From Acidobacteriota bacterium (lineage in GTDB: Bacteria > Acidobacteriota > Vicinamibacteria > Fen-336), in assembly GCA_003223555.1 (NCBI GenBank), contig QHVM01000083.1, positions 1 through 59,935 of the forward strand: a stretch of 59,935 nt of DNA. Direction: 5' to 3'. Each line of letters opens with the position of its first letter. Position 1 is the first letter of the stretch. The position numbers and the translations under genes are program-made. Below are positions 29,554-38,483 of the stretch, one piece after another. The notes beneath the pieces are model-generated. The model was not told the DNA's origin and made no database searches. It saw only the letters and a program-made list of their open reading frames with translations.

Positions 29554-31132
29554 CGCGGATGGCGCCGATGACCTTCTCGCTCTCGGGAAAGTCCGGCCGC
29601 ACGTAGTAGTAATGAGCGTCGGTGGAGCGGGCGAACACCGCCGCCTGCACGTAGCCCCTCTGCTCGGCATACCGCTTGAGCGTCTCGACCATGGCCGACC
29701 AGGACGGCCCCAGCCCGCGCTCCCGGGTGTCGGAGGACTCCTCCACGCCGTCCGCGGTGAAGTAGGCGTGGAACATGATCACCTCGGGGCGGTAGCGGTC
29801 AAGGTACTGTTCGGTGATGCCCCCGTGGTGAGCGATCCAGGAATCGTTGAGGCCCCACGCATCGATGGCCCGCCAGCGCGAGTAGAGAGGCAGCAGGCCG
29901 GCCTCGGTGGTGGCGAGGGCGTAACTCCGGGAGCTGAGGGGCCGGAGCCGCAGGGCCACGTCGTAGAGGCCGATCCGCCGGGGCTCGATGCGGGCCGAGT
30001 GGCGCTCTTGGACTGCGACGACGCCGAGCGCGACGGATACGACCGCCGCCGCGAGCGTCGCCCGGAGCACCCGGCCCCTCCCTCGCAGACGGCGTAGGAC
30101 CCCTTCGGCAAGGTTCTCACCGACAGGAACGGCCGACACGAGGATGAGCGGCAGCACCGGGTAACGGAAGCGCATGAAGTAGTTCGTCTCGTCGGAGACG
30201 AGGACCCAGATCGCGCCGAAGGCGGCCACGGGGACGAGGGCGACCAGGCTGGCCCGCCGCGTCCGGCGGAAGAGGGGGCCCGCGGCCAGCACGGCCAGGA
30301 ACACTCCGCCCAGGCTGGCGATGTTCAGGAAGGCGCGCGCTAGCGCGTACCAGTGCGGCGCGCCGCCCGCCTTGCGGTAGAAGGGGTTCGGCAGCGGGTC
30401 TCCGAAGCAGCTCCAGTGCCAGGTGAAGCAGACGAGGCCCAGAGGAACGAAGGTGGAGCAAAAAGCCTTCAGGACGTCGTTCCGCTCGCCGCGGTCCCGG
30501 AGGAGCACCACGGTGGCGAAGCAGAAGAGTCCAAGCAACGCGCCTTCCGGGCGCGCCATCCCCAGCAGGGCGGTGCAGGCGCCGAGCAGGCGCGCCCAGT
30601 CCTGGGCGCCCTGGGGCGGGCTGACCTCCACCCGCATCGCCACCAGCCACGTCGCCAGGGCCAGCAGCGCGGTCAGCGGCGTCCCGTAGGACGCGGCCGC
30701 GTAGCGCAGGCCGGGCCCGACGGCGAGATAGGCAGCCGACACGGCGGCCGCGGCCCGCCGGCCGCCCGAGAGCGCCCGGGTCCCCAGGAAGATGCCCAGC
30801 ACGGTCAGCGTGTGGCAGACGAGCGCGGTCTCCTGGGCGGCGTGGGTGACGGAGAAGCCGGCCCGGATCAGGCATCCCACCACGATCATGAACAGGAAGT
30901 CCGTGGCCCCATCCACCGGCTTCTCCCCGACGTTCCACACCACCCCCTGCCCTTGCGCCACGTGCTCGGAATAGCGGAGGAGCATGGCGGCGTCCTCTTC
31001 GGGATAGTGGGAGAAGCTCACGAAGCGGAAGCTGTACCAGAGCACCATCACGACGAGCAACGCCGCGCACGCCAGGTCGAGAACGCCCAGCCCCCGACGG
31101 AGCGCGTGCGCCTCGGGGTCGTGCACCCGCAT
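29483..31132 (-). CDS. Polytopic GT-C-like membrane glycosyltransferase
   Basis: A 549-residue protein with about ten membrane segments. After the first helix comes the acidic loop SHYPEEDAAMLLRYSEHVAQ, followed by GQGVVWNVGEKPVDGATDFLF. This matches the pattern of GT-C enzymes in which the first external loop carries the catalytic acidic residues and a G-x-V-x-N-x-GE motif. Those enzymes use polyprenyl-phosphate sugars. A soluble region of about 150 residues follows the last helix. The acceptor and sugar cannot be told. The family call rests on topology and this loop only. Confidence 0.7.
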   Translation of the reverse strand: MRVHDPEAHALRRGLGVLDLACAALLVVMVLWYSFRFVSFSHYPEEDAAMLLRYSEHVAQGQGVVWNVGEKPVDGATDFLFMIVVGCLIRAGFSVTHAAQETALVCHTLTVLGIFLGTRALSGGRRAAAAVSAAYLAVGPGLRYAAASYGTPLTALLALATWLVAMRVEVSPPQGAQDWARLLGACTALLGMARPEGALLGLFCFATVVLLRDRGERNDVLKAFCSTFVPLGLVCFTWHWSCFGDPLPNPFYRKAGGAPHWYALARAFLNIASLGGVFLAVLAAGPLFRRTRRASLVALVPVAAFGAIWVLVSDETNYFMRFRYPVLPLILVSAVPVGENLAEGVLRRLRGRGRVLRATLAAAVVSVALGVVAVQERHSARIEPRRIGLYDVALRLRPLSSRSYALATTEAGLLPLYSRWRAIDAWGLNDSWIAHHGGITEQYLDRYRPEVIMFHAYFTADGVEESSDTRERGLGPSWSAMVETLKRYAEQRGYVQAAVFARSTDAHYYYVRPDFPESEKVIGAIRATRYRWDGELLRPGPTPPGRGPG

Positions 31133-31156
31133 CGGAGACCGCCCTCTCCACGCCCC

Positions 31157-31369
31157 TCAGCCGAGGCCGCACAAGCCGGCGACCGTCCGGTGGATGATCC
31201 CCCATGACGACGGCGCCGGGACGCAGACGCCACACGTGCCCGGAGTGGGCTCGAGCTGGACCTTGACCCCGCACCCGTACGAGTCGGCGAAGGACGGCAG
31301 CGGGGTTCCGCACGCCACGGCATATGCGGAAAGCCCGACCGTCAGGGCGAAGGCGAGAAAGCGCCGCAT
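31157..31369 (-). CDS. Small secreted cysteine-rich hypothetical protein
   Basis: A 70-residue protein from ATG 31369, preceded by GGTGAG on the coding strand. The N-terminus MRRFLAFALTVGLSAYAVAC is a classic signal peptide; the Cys at its end could be a borderline lipobox. The short mature part has further Cys residues in YGCGVKV, TCGVCVP and GLCGLG. No family is recognised. It lies just upstream of the membrane glycosyltransferase-like gene on the same strand. Confidence 0.5.
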   Translation of the reverse strand: MRRFLAFALTVGLSAYAVACGTPLPSFADSYGCGVKVQLEPTPGTCGVCVPAPSSWGIIHRTVAGLCGLG

Positions 31370-31509
31370 CAGCTCACCGCATGAATGCATGGTCTGGCGG
31401 GCCCGGGAAATCGACGACCAGCAATCGCGCCCTCATGAGCTGCGACGGTTCCTCCCTTTGCTTCGGTTCGGCCGGCGATTCTACGCCCCGGTGGACGCGG
31501 CGCCTCGGG

Positions 31510-31539
31510 TTGAGCAGAGCCGCATCGAAGGTCTATCCT
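31510..31539 (+). promoter_or_regulatory. Putative promoter of the thiolase gene
   Basis: TTGAGC at 31510-31515 and TATCCT at 31534-31539 are separated by 18 bases, each with two mismatches to the sigma70 consensus. It lies about 50 bases upstream of the thiolase start in a 219-base gap that otherwise holds nothing I can identify. Confidence 0.45.
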
Positions 31540-31588
31540 TCTCCGACGGACAGCCTCCGGCAAACTTCGTGAGCGGGGTGCTCTGCTT

Positions 31589-32776
31589 ATGGCCATGACC
31601 GAGGTCGTCATCCTTTCCGCGTGCCGGACGCCGATCGGCAGCTTCGGCGGCGCCTTCAAGGACGTCTCGGCGGTGGAGCTGGGGACGGTCGCGGTGCGGG
31701 AGGCGGTGCGGCGTGCGGGGGCGCGCCCCGACCAGGTCGACGAGGTGGTCCTCGGCTGCATCCTCCAGGCCGGGATCGGCATGAACCCGGCCCGGCAGTG
31801 CGCGATCAAGGCCGGGCTGCCCGAGACCGTCCCCGCCCATACCGTGAACAAGGTCTGCGGCTCGGGGCTGAAGGCGGTGATGCTGGCCGCGCAGGCCATC
31901 CGGTGCGGCGACGCCGAGGTGGTAATGGCCGGGGGCATGGAAAGCATGAGCGGCGCCCCCTTCCTCCTTCCCGGCGCGCGGTGGGGTGAGCGGCTCGGCC
32001 ATGGGAAGGTCGTCGACCACATGCTCCACGAAGGGCTGACCGACGCCTTCCACGACATCCACATGGGCGTCACGGCCGAGAACCTGGTCGAGCGCTACCG
32101 GATCAGCCGCGCGGACCAGGACGCCTTCGCCGCCGAGAGTCAGGCGCGGGCCGGGGCGGCCATCCGCGAAGGACGCTTCAGGGAGGAGATCGTCCTCGTC
32201 CCGGTCGCGCAGAAGAAGGGCGAGGTGAAGGCCGTCGACACCGACGAGTATCCGCGGCCGGGCACGACGGCGGAGGCGCTCGGCACGCTCAAGCCCGCCT
32301 TCAAGAAGGACGGCACCGTGACCGCCGGCAACGCGAGCGGGATCAACGACGGCGCCGCGGCGCTGGTCGTGGCGGGCGGGGAGAGGGCGAGGGGCCTCGG
32401 CCTGAAGCCGCTGGCGCGGATCGTCGCCTACGCGTCGGCGGCGGTCGATCCGAGGGTGATGGGCGTCGGCCCCGTGCCCGCGGTGCGCAAGGCGCTCGAT
32501 AAGGCCGGTCTGCCCGCCGACCGCATCGAGCTGTGGGAGTTGAACGAGGCCTTCGCCGCCCAGAGCCTGGCCGTCCTGCGCGAGCTGAGGCTGGACCCGG
32601 CGAAGGTCAACGTGAACGGCGGCGCCATCGCGCTCGGCCATCCCATCGGCGCTTCGGGCGCCCGCATCCTCGTCACCCTCCTCCACGCCCTGAAGGTGCG
32701 CGGGGCGCGCCTCGGCCTGGCCGGCCTCTGCATCGGGGGCGGTCAGGGCGTGGCCATGGTAGTCGAGCGCGCGTAG
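31589..32776 (+). CDS. Acetyl-CoA acetyltransferase (thiolase)
   Basis: Reversible condensation or cleavage between two acetyl-CoA and acetoacetyl-CoA. The 395 residues show [13 protein letters not shown], nucleophile Cys90 in [22 protein letters not shown], the [17 protein letters not shown] histidine motif and the second active-site Cys in LCIGGGQG. Length and motifs fit biosynthetic or degradative type II thiolases. ATG 31589 and 31595 are both possible starts. It is functionally paired with the CoA-transferase at 26960, though separated from it. Confidence 0.92.
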   Translation: MAMTEVVILSACRTPIGSFGGAFKDVSAVELGTVAVREAVRRAGARPDQVDEVVLGCILQAGIGMNPARQCAIKAGLPETVPAHTVNKVCGSGLKAVMLAAQAIRCGDAEVVMAGGMESMSGAPFLLPGARWGERLGHGKVVDHMLHEGLTDAFHDIHMGVTAENLVERYRISRADQDAFAAESQARAGAAIREGRFREEIVLVPVAQKKGEVKAVDTDEYPRPGTTAEALGTLKPAFKKDGTVTAGNASGINDGAAALVVAGGERARGLGLKPLARIVAYASAAVDPRVMGVGPVPAVRKALDKAGLPADRIELWELNEAFAAQSLAVLRELRLDPAKVNVNGGAIALGHPIGASGARILVTLLHALKVRGARLGLAGLCIGGGQGVAMVVERA

Positions 32777-32796
32777 AGGCGGGCATGGACTGATCG

Positions 32797-34722
32797 ATGC
32801 GCCGGCGCGCCGAAGCCGTCTTCCTCGTCCTGGCCGTCGGGTGCTGGGCGGCCAAGGTGGCCGTGGACTCCGGCGCGCCGGCCGTGATCCTTACCGCCGT
32901 CTCCATCCTGGCCGCCCTGGCGGCGGTGGCCGCGGTGCTCCTGGGCGGCCCTCCCGCACGCTGGCTCGACGCCGGGCGGCTGTCGCTGGTCATGGTGGCG
33001 CTCGCCCAGCTCCCCGGGGTCTACTCCCGGCTGGGGGGCGACGGGTTCGAATACTACGTCCTGGACCACTCGCCGATCTTCGATCGCGACCTCGACCTGG
33101 CCAACGACTTCCAGGGCCTGGGCGCGCGGCCGGTCCTCTCGCCGCGAGGCCAGGTCACGAGCCGCGTCCCGATCGGCGTCTCGCTCGTGTGGCTGCCCCC
33201 GCTGCTGCTCGTCCACGCGGTGGTCGCGCTGGCCTCGCTGCTCGGCGCGCCGCTGCGCCCCGACGGGTTCTCGACGCCCTACCAGTCGGCGGTCACCTCG
33301 GCGACCTACGTCTACAGCGTGCTGGGCCTGGCGGTGCTGGAGGCCATGCTGCGCCGGCTCTACGGCCCGGCCATTGCGCTCCTCGCGACGCTGGCGATCT
33401 GGTGGGCGACGCCCCTCTTCTTCTACGCCATCGCCAACCCCTCCATGTCTCACGGCGCCTCGGCCTTCCTGGCCACGCTGTTCGTCGCGGCGTGGCTCAG
33501 GTTCCGGGGCAGCCCCCGACCGGCCCACTGGGCCCTCCTGGGCGCGGCGGGGGCCTTGTTGAGCCTCGTCCGGATCCAGGACGCCGTGTTGCTGGCCCTG
33601 CCGCTGCTCGACCTGGCGGTGGAGCGTAGGCGCGACTCGGGACGTCTCATCGCCGCTTTCGCCGCCGCCCCCGTGGGAGGGGCGCTCCTGCAGGCCGCCG
33701 TCTGGGCCCGTCTCTGGGGCGGCGACTTCGTGGGGGCGCTCGCCCGCCAGGGACCGGGCTTCAGCCTCCAGCTCGCGTGGCTCGAGCTGGTGCTGTCGCC
33801 ACGGCATGGGCTCTTCACCTGGACGCCACTGTATCTGGCCTCCTGCGCCGGCTGGCTGCTTTGGCTGAGACGTGACGCGCGCCTGGCCGCGTACTTCGTC
33901 CTGGTCTTCGTCCTGGCGGTGGCGGTCAACGCCTCCATGGGAGACTGGTGGGGCTCGGAGGCGTTCGGCCAGCGCCGCCTGCTGGGGCTGACGCCTCTGT
34001 TCGGATTGGGGCTCGGCGAGGCGCTGGCCTTCGTCCGCCGCCATCCGCTGGCGTTGGCGACGGGCGTCGTCGCCGTGCTGGTCCTTTGGAACCAGGGGCT
34101 GGCCTACATCTACAACGGCGAGCTGGTGGCGCCCCGCAGCCAGGCGCTCAGCCTGGAGCGACTCGCCCCCGCCCAGGTGGACGTGCTGTACCGGGGCCTG
34201 CTCGAGACCCGCCTGCTCCCGGCTCCGCTCTGGACGCTCGCTTACGACAGCCTGAAAGGCGTCTGGCTCGACGAGGGAGCGCGGTCCCTCGGGGGCGTCA
34301 TCGACCTCGGCAGCGAGCCGGCCGACCTGCCCATCGTCGTGGGCCACAACTGGTACCCCCCCGAGACGGAGGGCGAGACGACGTTCCGGCGCTCGAAGGG
34401 ACGGCGCTCGTGGCTGCGCGTCCCCATCCGGACGGTGGGGGACTTCGACGCCGCCCTTCGCCTCCGAGCCGAGCGGCCCGAGCTGCCGGTGAGGGTGAGT
34501 ATCGAGGTGAACGGCCAGGCCGTGGGAGACACGGCGGCACCGCCCGCGTGGGGCGAATACGCCTTCCGCATCCCGTCGTCGGCCGTCCACCCCGGCCTCA
34601 ACGACGTCGCGCTCGTCTACTCGGCGAGCCCACGCCAGGACCTCCCGGACTACCGGGGCAAGGACGCCGCGGTGGCGGTGGACTGGTTGAAGCTGCGGCG
34701 GACCTCGGGCCGCCCGCGATGA
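32797..34722 (+). CDS. Polytopic membrane protein with C-terminal beta domain, paralogue 1
   Basis: A 641-residue protein with about twelve membrane segments and a long soluble C-terminus. A characteristic loop near residue 80 reads GGDGFEYYVLDHSPIFDRDL, acidic and placed where GT-C enzymes have catalytic Asp/Glu. The last 110 or so residues (VSIEVNGQAVGDTAAPPAWG...LNDVALVY) look like an Ig- or jelly-roll-type beta domain. The protein at 43122-45074 has the same loop and the same tail, so the two are paralogues. Role in surface glycan transfer is inferred from topology; no specific substrate. Confidence 0.7.
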   Translation: MRRRAEAVFLVLAVGCWAAKVAVDSGAPAVILTAVSILAALAAVAAVLLGGPPARWLDAGRLSLVMVALAQLPGVYSRLGGDGFEYYVLDHSPIFDRDLDLANDFQGLGARPVLSPRGQVTSRVPIGVSLVWLPPLLLVHAVVALASLLGAPLRPDGFSTPYQSAVTSATYVYSVLGLAVLEAMLRRLYGPAIALLATLAIWWATPLFFYAIANPSMSHGASAFLATLFVAAWLRFRGSPRPAHWALLGAAGALLSLVRIQDAVLLALPLLDLAVERRRDSGRLIAAFAAAPVGGALLQAAVWARLWGGDFVGALARQGPGFSLQLAWLELVLSPRHGLFTWTPLYLASCAGWLLWLRRDARLAAYFVLVFVLAVAVNASMGDWWGSEAFGQRRLLGLTPLFGLGLGEALAFVRRHPLALATGVVAVLVLWNQGLAYIYNGELVAPRSQALSLERLAPAQVDVLYRGLLETRLLPAPLWTLAYDSLKGVWLDEGARSLGGVIDLGSEPADLPIVVGHNWYPPETEGETTFRRSKGRRSWLRVPIRTVGDFDAALRLRAERPELPVRVSIEVNGQAVGDTAAPPAWGEYAFRIPSSAVHPGLNDVALVYSASPRQDLPDYRGKDAAVAVDWLKLRRTSGRPR

Positions 34723-34732
34723 GATCGACCGC

Positions 34733-36796
34733 TTGAGGAGGGCCGGGCTCGTCGCCCTCGCCTACATCGCCCTCACCGCTCTCTTCACCTGGCCGCTGCC
34801 CTACTTCTTGTTCACCCATCACGTCGGCCAGAGCGGCGGCGACGCCCGCGTCTATCTCTGGAACCTGTGGTGGGTGCGCAAGGCCGTCGTCGAGCTGCAC
34901 ACGAGCCCGCTGCGCACGGACTGGATCTTCTACCCGGTCGGCGTCGGGCTCGCCCTCCACACCCTGGCCCTGCTGCACGGCATGGCGTTCATCCCGCTGA
35001 GCCCGCTCGTGGGGCCGGTGGCCGCGGCCAACCTGATCGTTTGCGCCACGTTCGTCGCCTCCGCCGTGGCCGCGTTCCTCCTGTGCCGCCGGCTCGGGGC
35101 GGGGCTGGAGGGGGCATTCCTCGCCGGGCTGGCCTTCGGATTCTGTCCTTACCGTCTGGCCCGGCTCGCGGGACACTACGACCTGCTCAGCACGGAATGG
35201 ATCCCGCTCTATGCCCTCGTCTTCGTGACCCTCATGCAGGCCCCGGGCCCACGGCTCGGCCTGGCCCTGGTCGCGGGCGTCGTGGCCGCGGCCTGCGGCT
35301 ACACGAACCTCAGCTACCTGGTCTTCCTCGCGCTCTTTTCGGTCCTCTTCGGCGGCTGGACGCTGGCGACGCGGGCTCGGCGGACGGGGACAGTCCTGCT
35401 CCGGGCCGCGGTCGTGGGTCTCACCGCGGGGGTGCTGCTGCTGCCGCTGATGATCGAGGCCCGCCGCGACCTGGCGTCCTGGCGCTACCTGCCCTATCCG
35501 GGGGCCGGCCGCTACGTGGCGGACCTGGCCGCCTACGTGCGGCCGGGTCCGGCCCAGAGTCTGCTTGGAGCGCGGATCGGCCGCGCCTTCGATCCCGACC
35601 TGACCGACACGACCGTCTTCCCGGGCTACTTCCTCCTCGCCGCCGGCCTCATCGCCGCGCTGGACCGGCGATCCCGCCGGCAGCTCGGCTTCTGGCTCCT
35701 GCTCGCCGCCTGCGCCTTCGTGCTGAGCCTCGGTCCCTCGCTGCGCGTGGCCGGGCGCGACACGGGCGTACGCCTGCCCTTCGTCCTCTTGCAGAATGTG
35801 CCGCTCCTCGAGCACCTCCGCGCGCCGTCGCGCTTCTCCATCCTGCTCGTGCTCGCCCTCGCGGTCCTCCTCTCCGCCGGCTGGACGTCGTGGATGGCCA
35901 GGGTGCGCGGCGGCTCCGCCCGCCTCGGTCTCACCCTCGGCGCTGCCGCGCTGATGGTGGCCGAGTACCTGGCGCTGCCGGTGCCGCTCTTCCGGGCCGG
36001 CGCTCCGGAGGCGTTCGCGCGCATCGCGCGGGAGCCCGGCGACTTCAGCGTGGCCGAGCTGCCGGGGATCGACCAGGTGCCGGGCCGGATCATGTACGAC
36101 CAGACGATCCACGGGAAGCGGATCTTCATCGGCACCGCCGCCCGCGTCCCGGTCGAGAAGATGAGCTACTTCTTCGGCCTCCCCCTCGTGCGCCCCCTGG
36201 TCGAGATGCGCAAGGGCCGGCTCGAGCTCGGCCGCGAGCTGCTCGAGCGCGAGAGGGTGGCGGCGCCACGGGTCGCGCGCTTCCTCGCCCTGCGCTACCT
36301 CGTCGTCGAGCGGTCGCTGGCCGACCGCGGCGTGCTGGATTATCTCCAGCAGGTGCTTCCGGTGACGCGGGTCCAGGACGACGGGGAGCGGTTGCTGCTG
36401 CGGGTCGAGCCGAGCGCGCTGCCAGCGTTGCCATGGCGGATCGAGGCCGGAGCGCCCGAGTCGCGCGTGTACTTCGAGAGCGGCTGGACGACGCCGATGC
36501 CGTCCGACGGCCGGACGTGGCGCGCGCCGAGCGCATCGCGCTCGACCGTGCTCTTCCGCCGGCCTTCGAGCGAGCCGCTGCGGCTCGTGCTCGAGGTCGT
36601 GGCCGTCGGCTCATCGGTGGCCCACCTGGATGGCCGCCGGCTGGATGATCCCCTGGTCGGCGCCGGCGAATTGTCGTGGGCCCTGCCCGCGGGCCTCCCC
36701 GACGCGGTCGAGCGCCTCGAGCTCACCTGGGCGGCGGCTCCGCCTCCGGCTCCTGGTCCTCGGCTGGCGGCTCTGCGCTTCGAGCCGGCGTCGTGA
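34733..36796 (+). CDS. Polytopic GT-C-like membrane protein
   Basis: A 687-residue protein from TTG 34733 (no good Shine-Dalgarno; an in-frame ATG only appears later). About ten membrane helices; the first loop contains GQSGGDARVYLWNLWWVRKA and DWIFYPVGVGLALH, which resembles the D-x-x-x-x-LW pattern of the convergent neighbour (36723-38405), suggesting distant paralogy. The soluble C-terminal 200 residues are of unknown fold. Starts 10 bases after the previous gene and overlaps its convergent neighbour by 74 bases. Confidence 0.68.
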   Translation: MRRAGLVALAYIALTALFTWPLPYFLFTHHVGQSGGDARVYLWNLWWVRKAVVELHTSPLRTDWIFYPVGVGLALHTLALLHGMAFIPLSPLVGPVAAANLIVCATFVASAVAAFLLCRRLGAGLEGAFLAGLAFGFCPYRLARLAGHYDLLSTEWIPLYALVFVTLMQAPGPRLGLALVAGVVAAACGYTNLSYLVFLALFSVLFGGWTLATRARRTGTVLLRAAVVGLTAGVLLLPLMIEARRDLASWRYLPYPGAGRYVADLAAYVRPGPAQSLLGARIGRAFDPDLTDTTVFPGYFLLAAGLIAALDRRSRRQLGFWLLLAACAFVLSLGPSLRVAGRDTGVRLPFVLLQNVPLLEHLRAPSRFSILLVLALAVLLSAGWTSWMARVRGGSARLGLTLGAAALMVAEYLALPVPLFRAGAPEAFARIAREPGDFSVAELPGIDQVPGRIMYDQTIHGKRIFIGTAARVPVEKMSYFFGLPLVRPLVEMRKGRLELGRELLERERVAAPRVARFLALRYLVVERSLADRGVLDYLQQVLPVTRVQDDGERLLLRVEPSALPALPWRIEAGAPESRVYFESGWTTPMPSDGRTWRAPSASRSTVLFRRPSSEPLRLVLEVVAVGSSVAHLDGRRLDDPLVGAGELSWALPAGLPDAVERLELTWAAAPPPAPGPRLAALRFEPAS

Positions 36797-38405
36797 GGCG
36801 TTCCCGGCGCAGCTCGTAGATCCGGTCTCCGTCGGCCGCTTGGGCGACGACGGCGAACAGCCGCGCGCGGTCGAAGGCGGCCGCCAGCCCCCGGAATTCC
36901 GGCTTGCGCACCGCGGGGATGATCACGTAGAGGGCGGGGAAGATGTCGGCCAGGTAGAGGCCGGGCTTGCTGGCGTCGACATCGGACGGCACCGCCCGCA
37001 CCCAGTGGTTCTCGACCAGCCGGGCGATGATGCGCGTCCCGGCGGGCACGAACGCCGAGCCCTGGCCGTTGACCACGGGCAGGCCGTGGCGGGCCGCCCA
37101 CACGAGCGTCTCGGGAGCGAAGACGGGAACCTCCAGGATTGGCGCCGGGGGCCGCTGCCGGACGAGCTCGTAGGCCGGGGGCACGCCGGCCGGGATCGCG
37201 CGCAAGAGCGGCGCGGGGCTCAGCGTCTCCCCGACTGCCAGCAGCACGACGAGGGGGCCCGCCCCCGGCCGGGCCGCCAGCCGCGACCCCGACCAGCCGA
37301 GGGCGGCGAGGACCGCGAGCACGAAGAGGGCGACCGCGGCGAAGGTGTACGGGTGGCGCATGCCGTCGAAGGGTGGCACCGCGAAGAGCCAGCGGTACGG
37401 CAGCGGGACGCTGCCCTCGCCGACCTCCAGCCTCGGGCCCAGCGACAGCAGGACGAGGACCAGGAAGGCGGCCCCATAGAAGAGCGCGCCCGGGCGGCGC
37501 CGCGCCACGGCCACCGCCCCCAGGCCGAGCGCGAGGAGGCCCGGGAAGAGGCGCTCGCCTTCCCGGGCCGAAAGCCAGCGGTAGGCATAGGCGTCGCTCG
37601 TCAGGTCCTCGCCGGGATGGAAGGCCATGGAAGCCGACATGTTGATGTTGCGCCGGAGTCCCTGCTCGCGGCTCGTGTCCAGGTAGGCGAGCAGGTAGGG
37701 AATGGTCAGCAGCGTCCCCAGCGCGGCGGCGGCGGCCAGCCCGGCGAGCGCCTTGGGGCGGGCGACCCGGCGCAGATGCACCGCTGCGAAGACGGCCGCG
37801 AGCACGAGGGCCGCGACGCCGTAGTAACCGCTCGACTGCGCACTGAGAGCGAAGCTCACCCCGGTGAGGCCCACGCTCGCGACCGTGGGCCGCTGCGCCG
37901 TGCGGTGCAGGCCGAGGAGGAAGAGGGCCAGCCAGCCCGTGGACAGCAGGTTGAGGTGATAGAGGTGCCGCATCTGGTGCGAGCTGAAGGCGGCGAGGAC
38001 GCCGCAGAGCAGGCCTGCCCACCGGTCGCCGGTGAGGACGTAGCCGAGGGCGTGGAAGGCCCAGCCGGCGAAGGCGAGCGCGAGCAGGACGGCCAGGTTC
38101 ACGAGGGGGACCGGATCGCGCACGAAGGGGCGGAACGGAAGCAGCAGGACCACGGTCCCCAGGGAGAGGTCCGAGTGGAGCACGGCGTGATGGGCGGGCT
38201 GGAATATGTTGCCCTGGAAGATCTGGCCCGGCTCGAAGAAGTGCGTGGTGAGCCAGTGCACGGTCCAGAGGTCGACCAGGACGTCGAGGTGGCCGAGCAC
38301 GTGCGTGCGGCCGAGGGCGACCAGCGGCCGGGTGGCCGCGATCGAAAGGGCGACGAAGAAGAGGGCGGCCAGCGCCTCGCGGCCGAGCGCGTGCTTGTCT
38401 CTCAA
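36723..38405 (-). CDS. Polytopic GT-C-like membrane protein
   Basis: 560 residues from a TTG start at 38405, where the Arg-Asp-Lys-rich N-terminus leads into the first helix (ALAALFFVALSIAATRPLV). The first loop HLDVLVDLWTVHWLTTHFF with GNIFQPAHHAVLHSD parallels the loop of the gene facing it. About eleven helices, then a short soluble tail rich in Glu and Pro. The open frame continues far upstream on this strand but that part is a shadow of the next gene. Divergent from the gene at 38484. Confidence 0.68.
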   Translation of the reverse strand: MRDKHALGREALAALFFVALSIAATRPLVALGRTHVLGHLDVLVDLWTVHWLTTHFFEPGQIFQGNIFQPAHHAVLHSDLSLGTVVLLLPFRPFVRDPVPLVNLAVLLALAFAGWAFHALGYVLTGDRWAGLLCGVLAAFSSHQMRHLYHLNLLSTGWLALFLLGLHRTAQRPTVASVGLTGVSFALSAQSSGYYGVAALVLAAVFAAVHLRRVARPKALAGLAAAAALGTLLTIPYLLAYLDTSREQGLRRNINMSASMAFHPGEDLTSDAYAYRWLSAREGERLFPGLLALGLGAVAVARRRPGALFYGAAFLVLVLLSLGPRLEVGEGSVPLPYRWLFAVPPFDGMRHPYTFAAVALFVLAVLAALGWSGSRLAARPGAGPLVVLLAVGETLSPAPLLRAIPAGVPPAYELVRQRPPAPILEVPVFAPETLVWAARHGLPVVNGQGSAFVPAGTRIIARLVENHWVRAVPSDVDASKPGLYLADIFPALYVIIPAVRKPEFRGLAAAFDRARLFAVVAQAADGDRIYELRRERLTTPARSAEPPAEDQEPEAEPPPR

Positions 38406-38483
38406 GTTCCGATGTTCGCGGCTGCGTAACCGGCATGGTAGTGTACACGGCCGGTGCAGCCGCAGGTCGGGCCTGCTCTGCGG

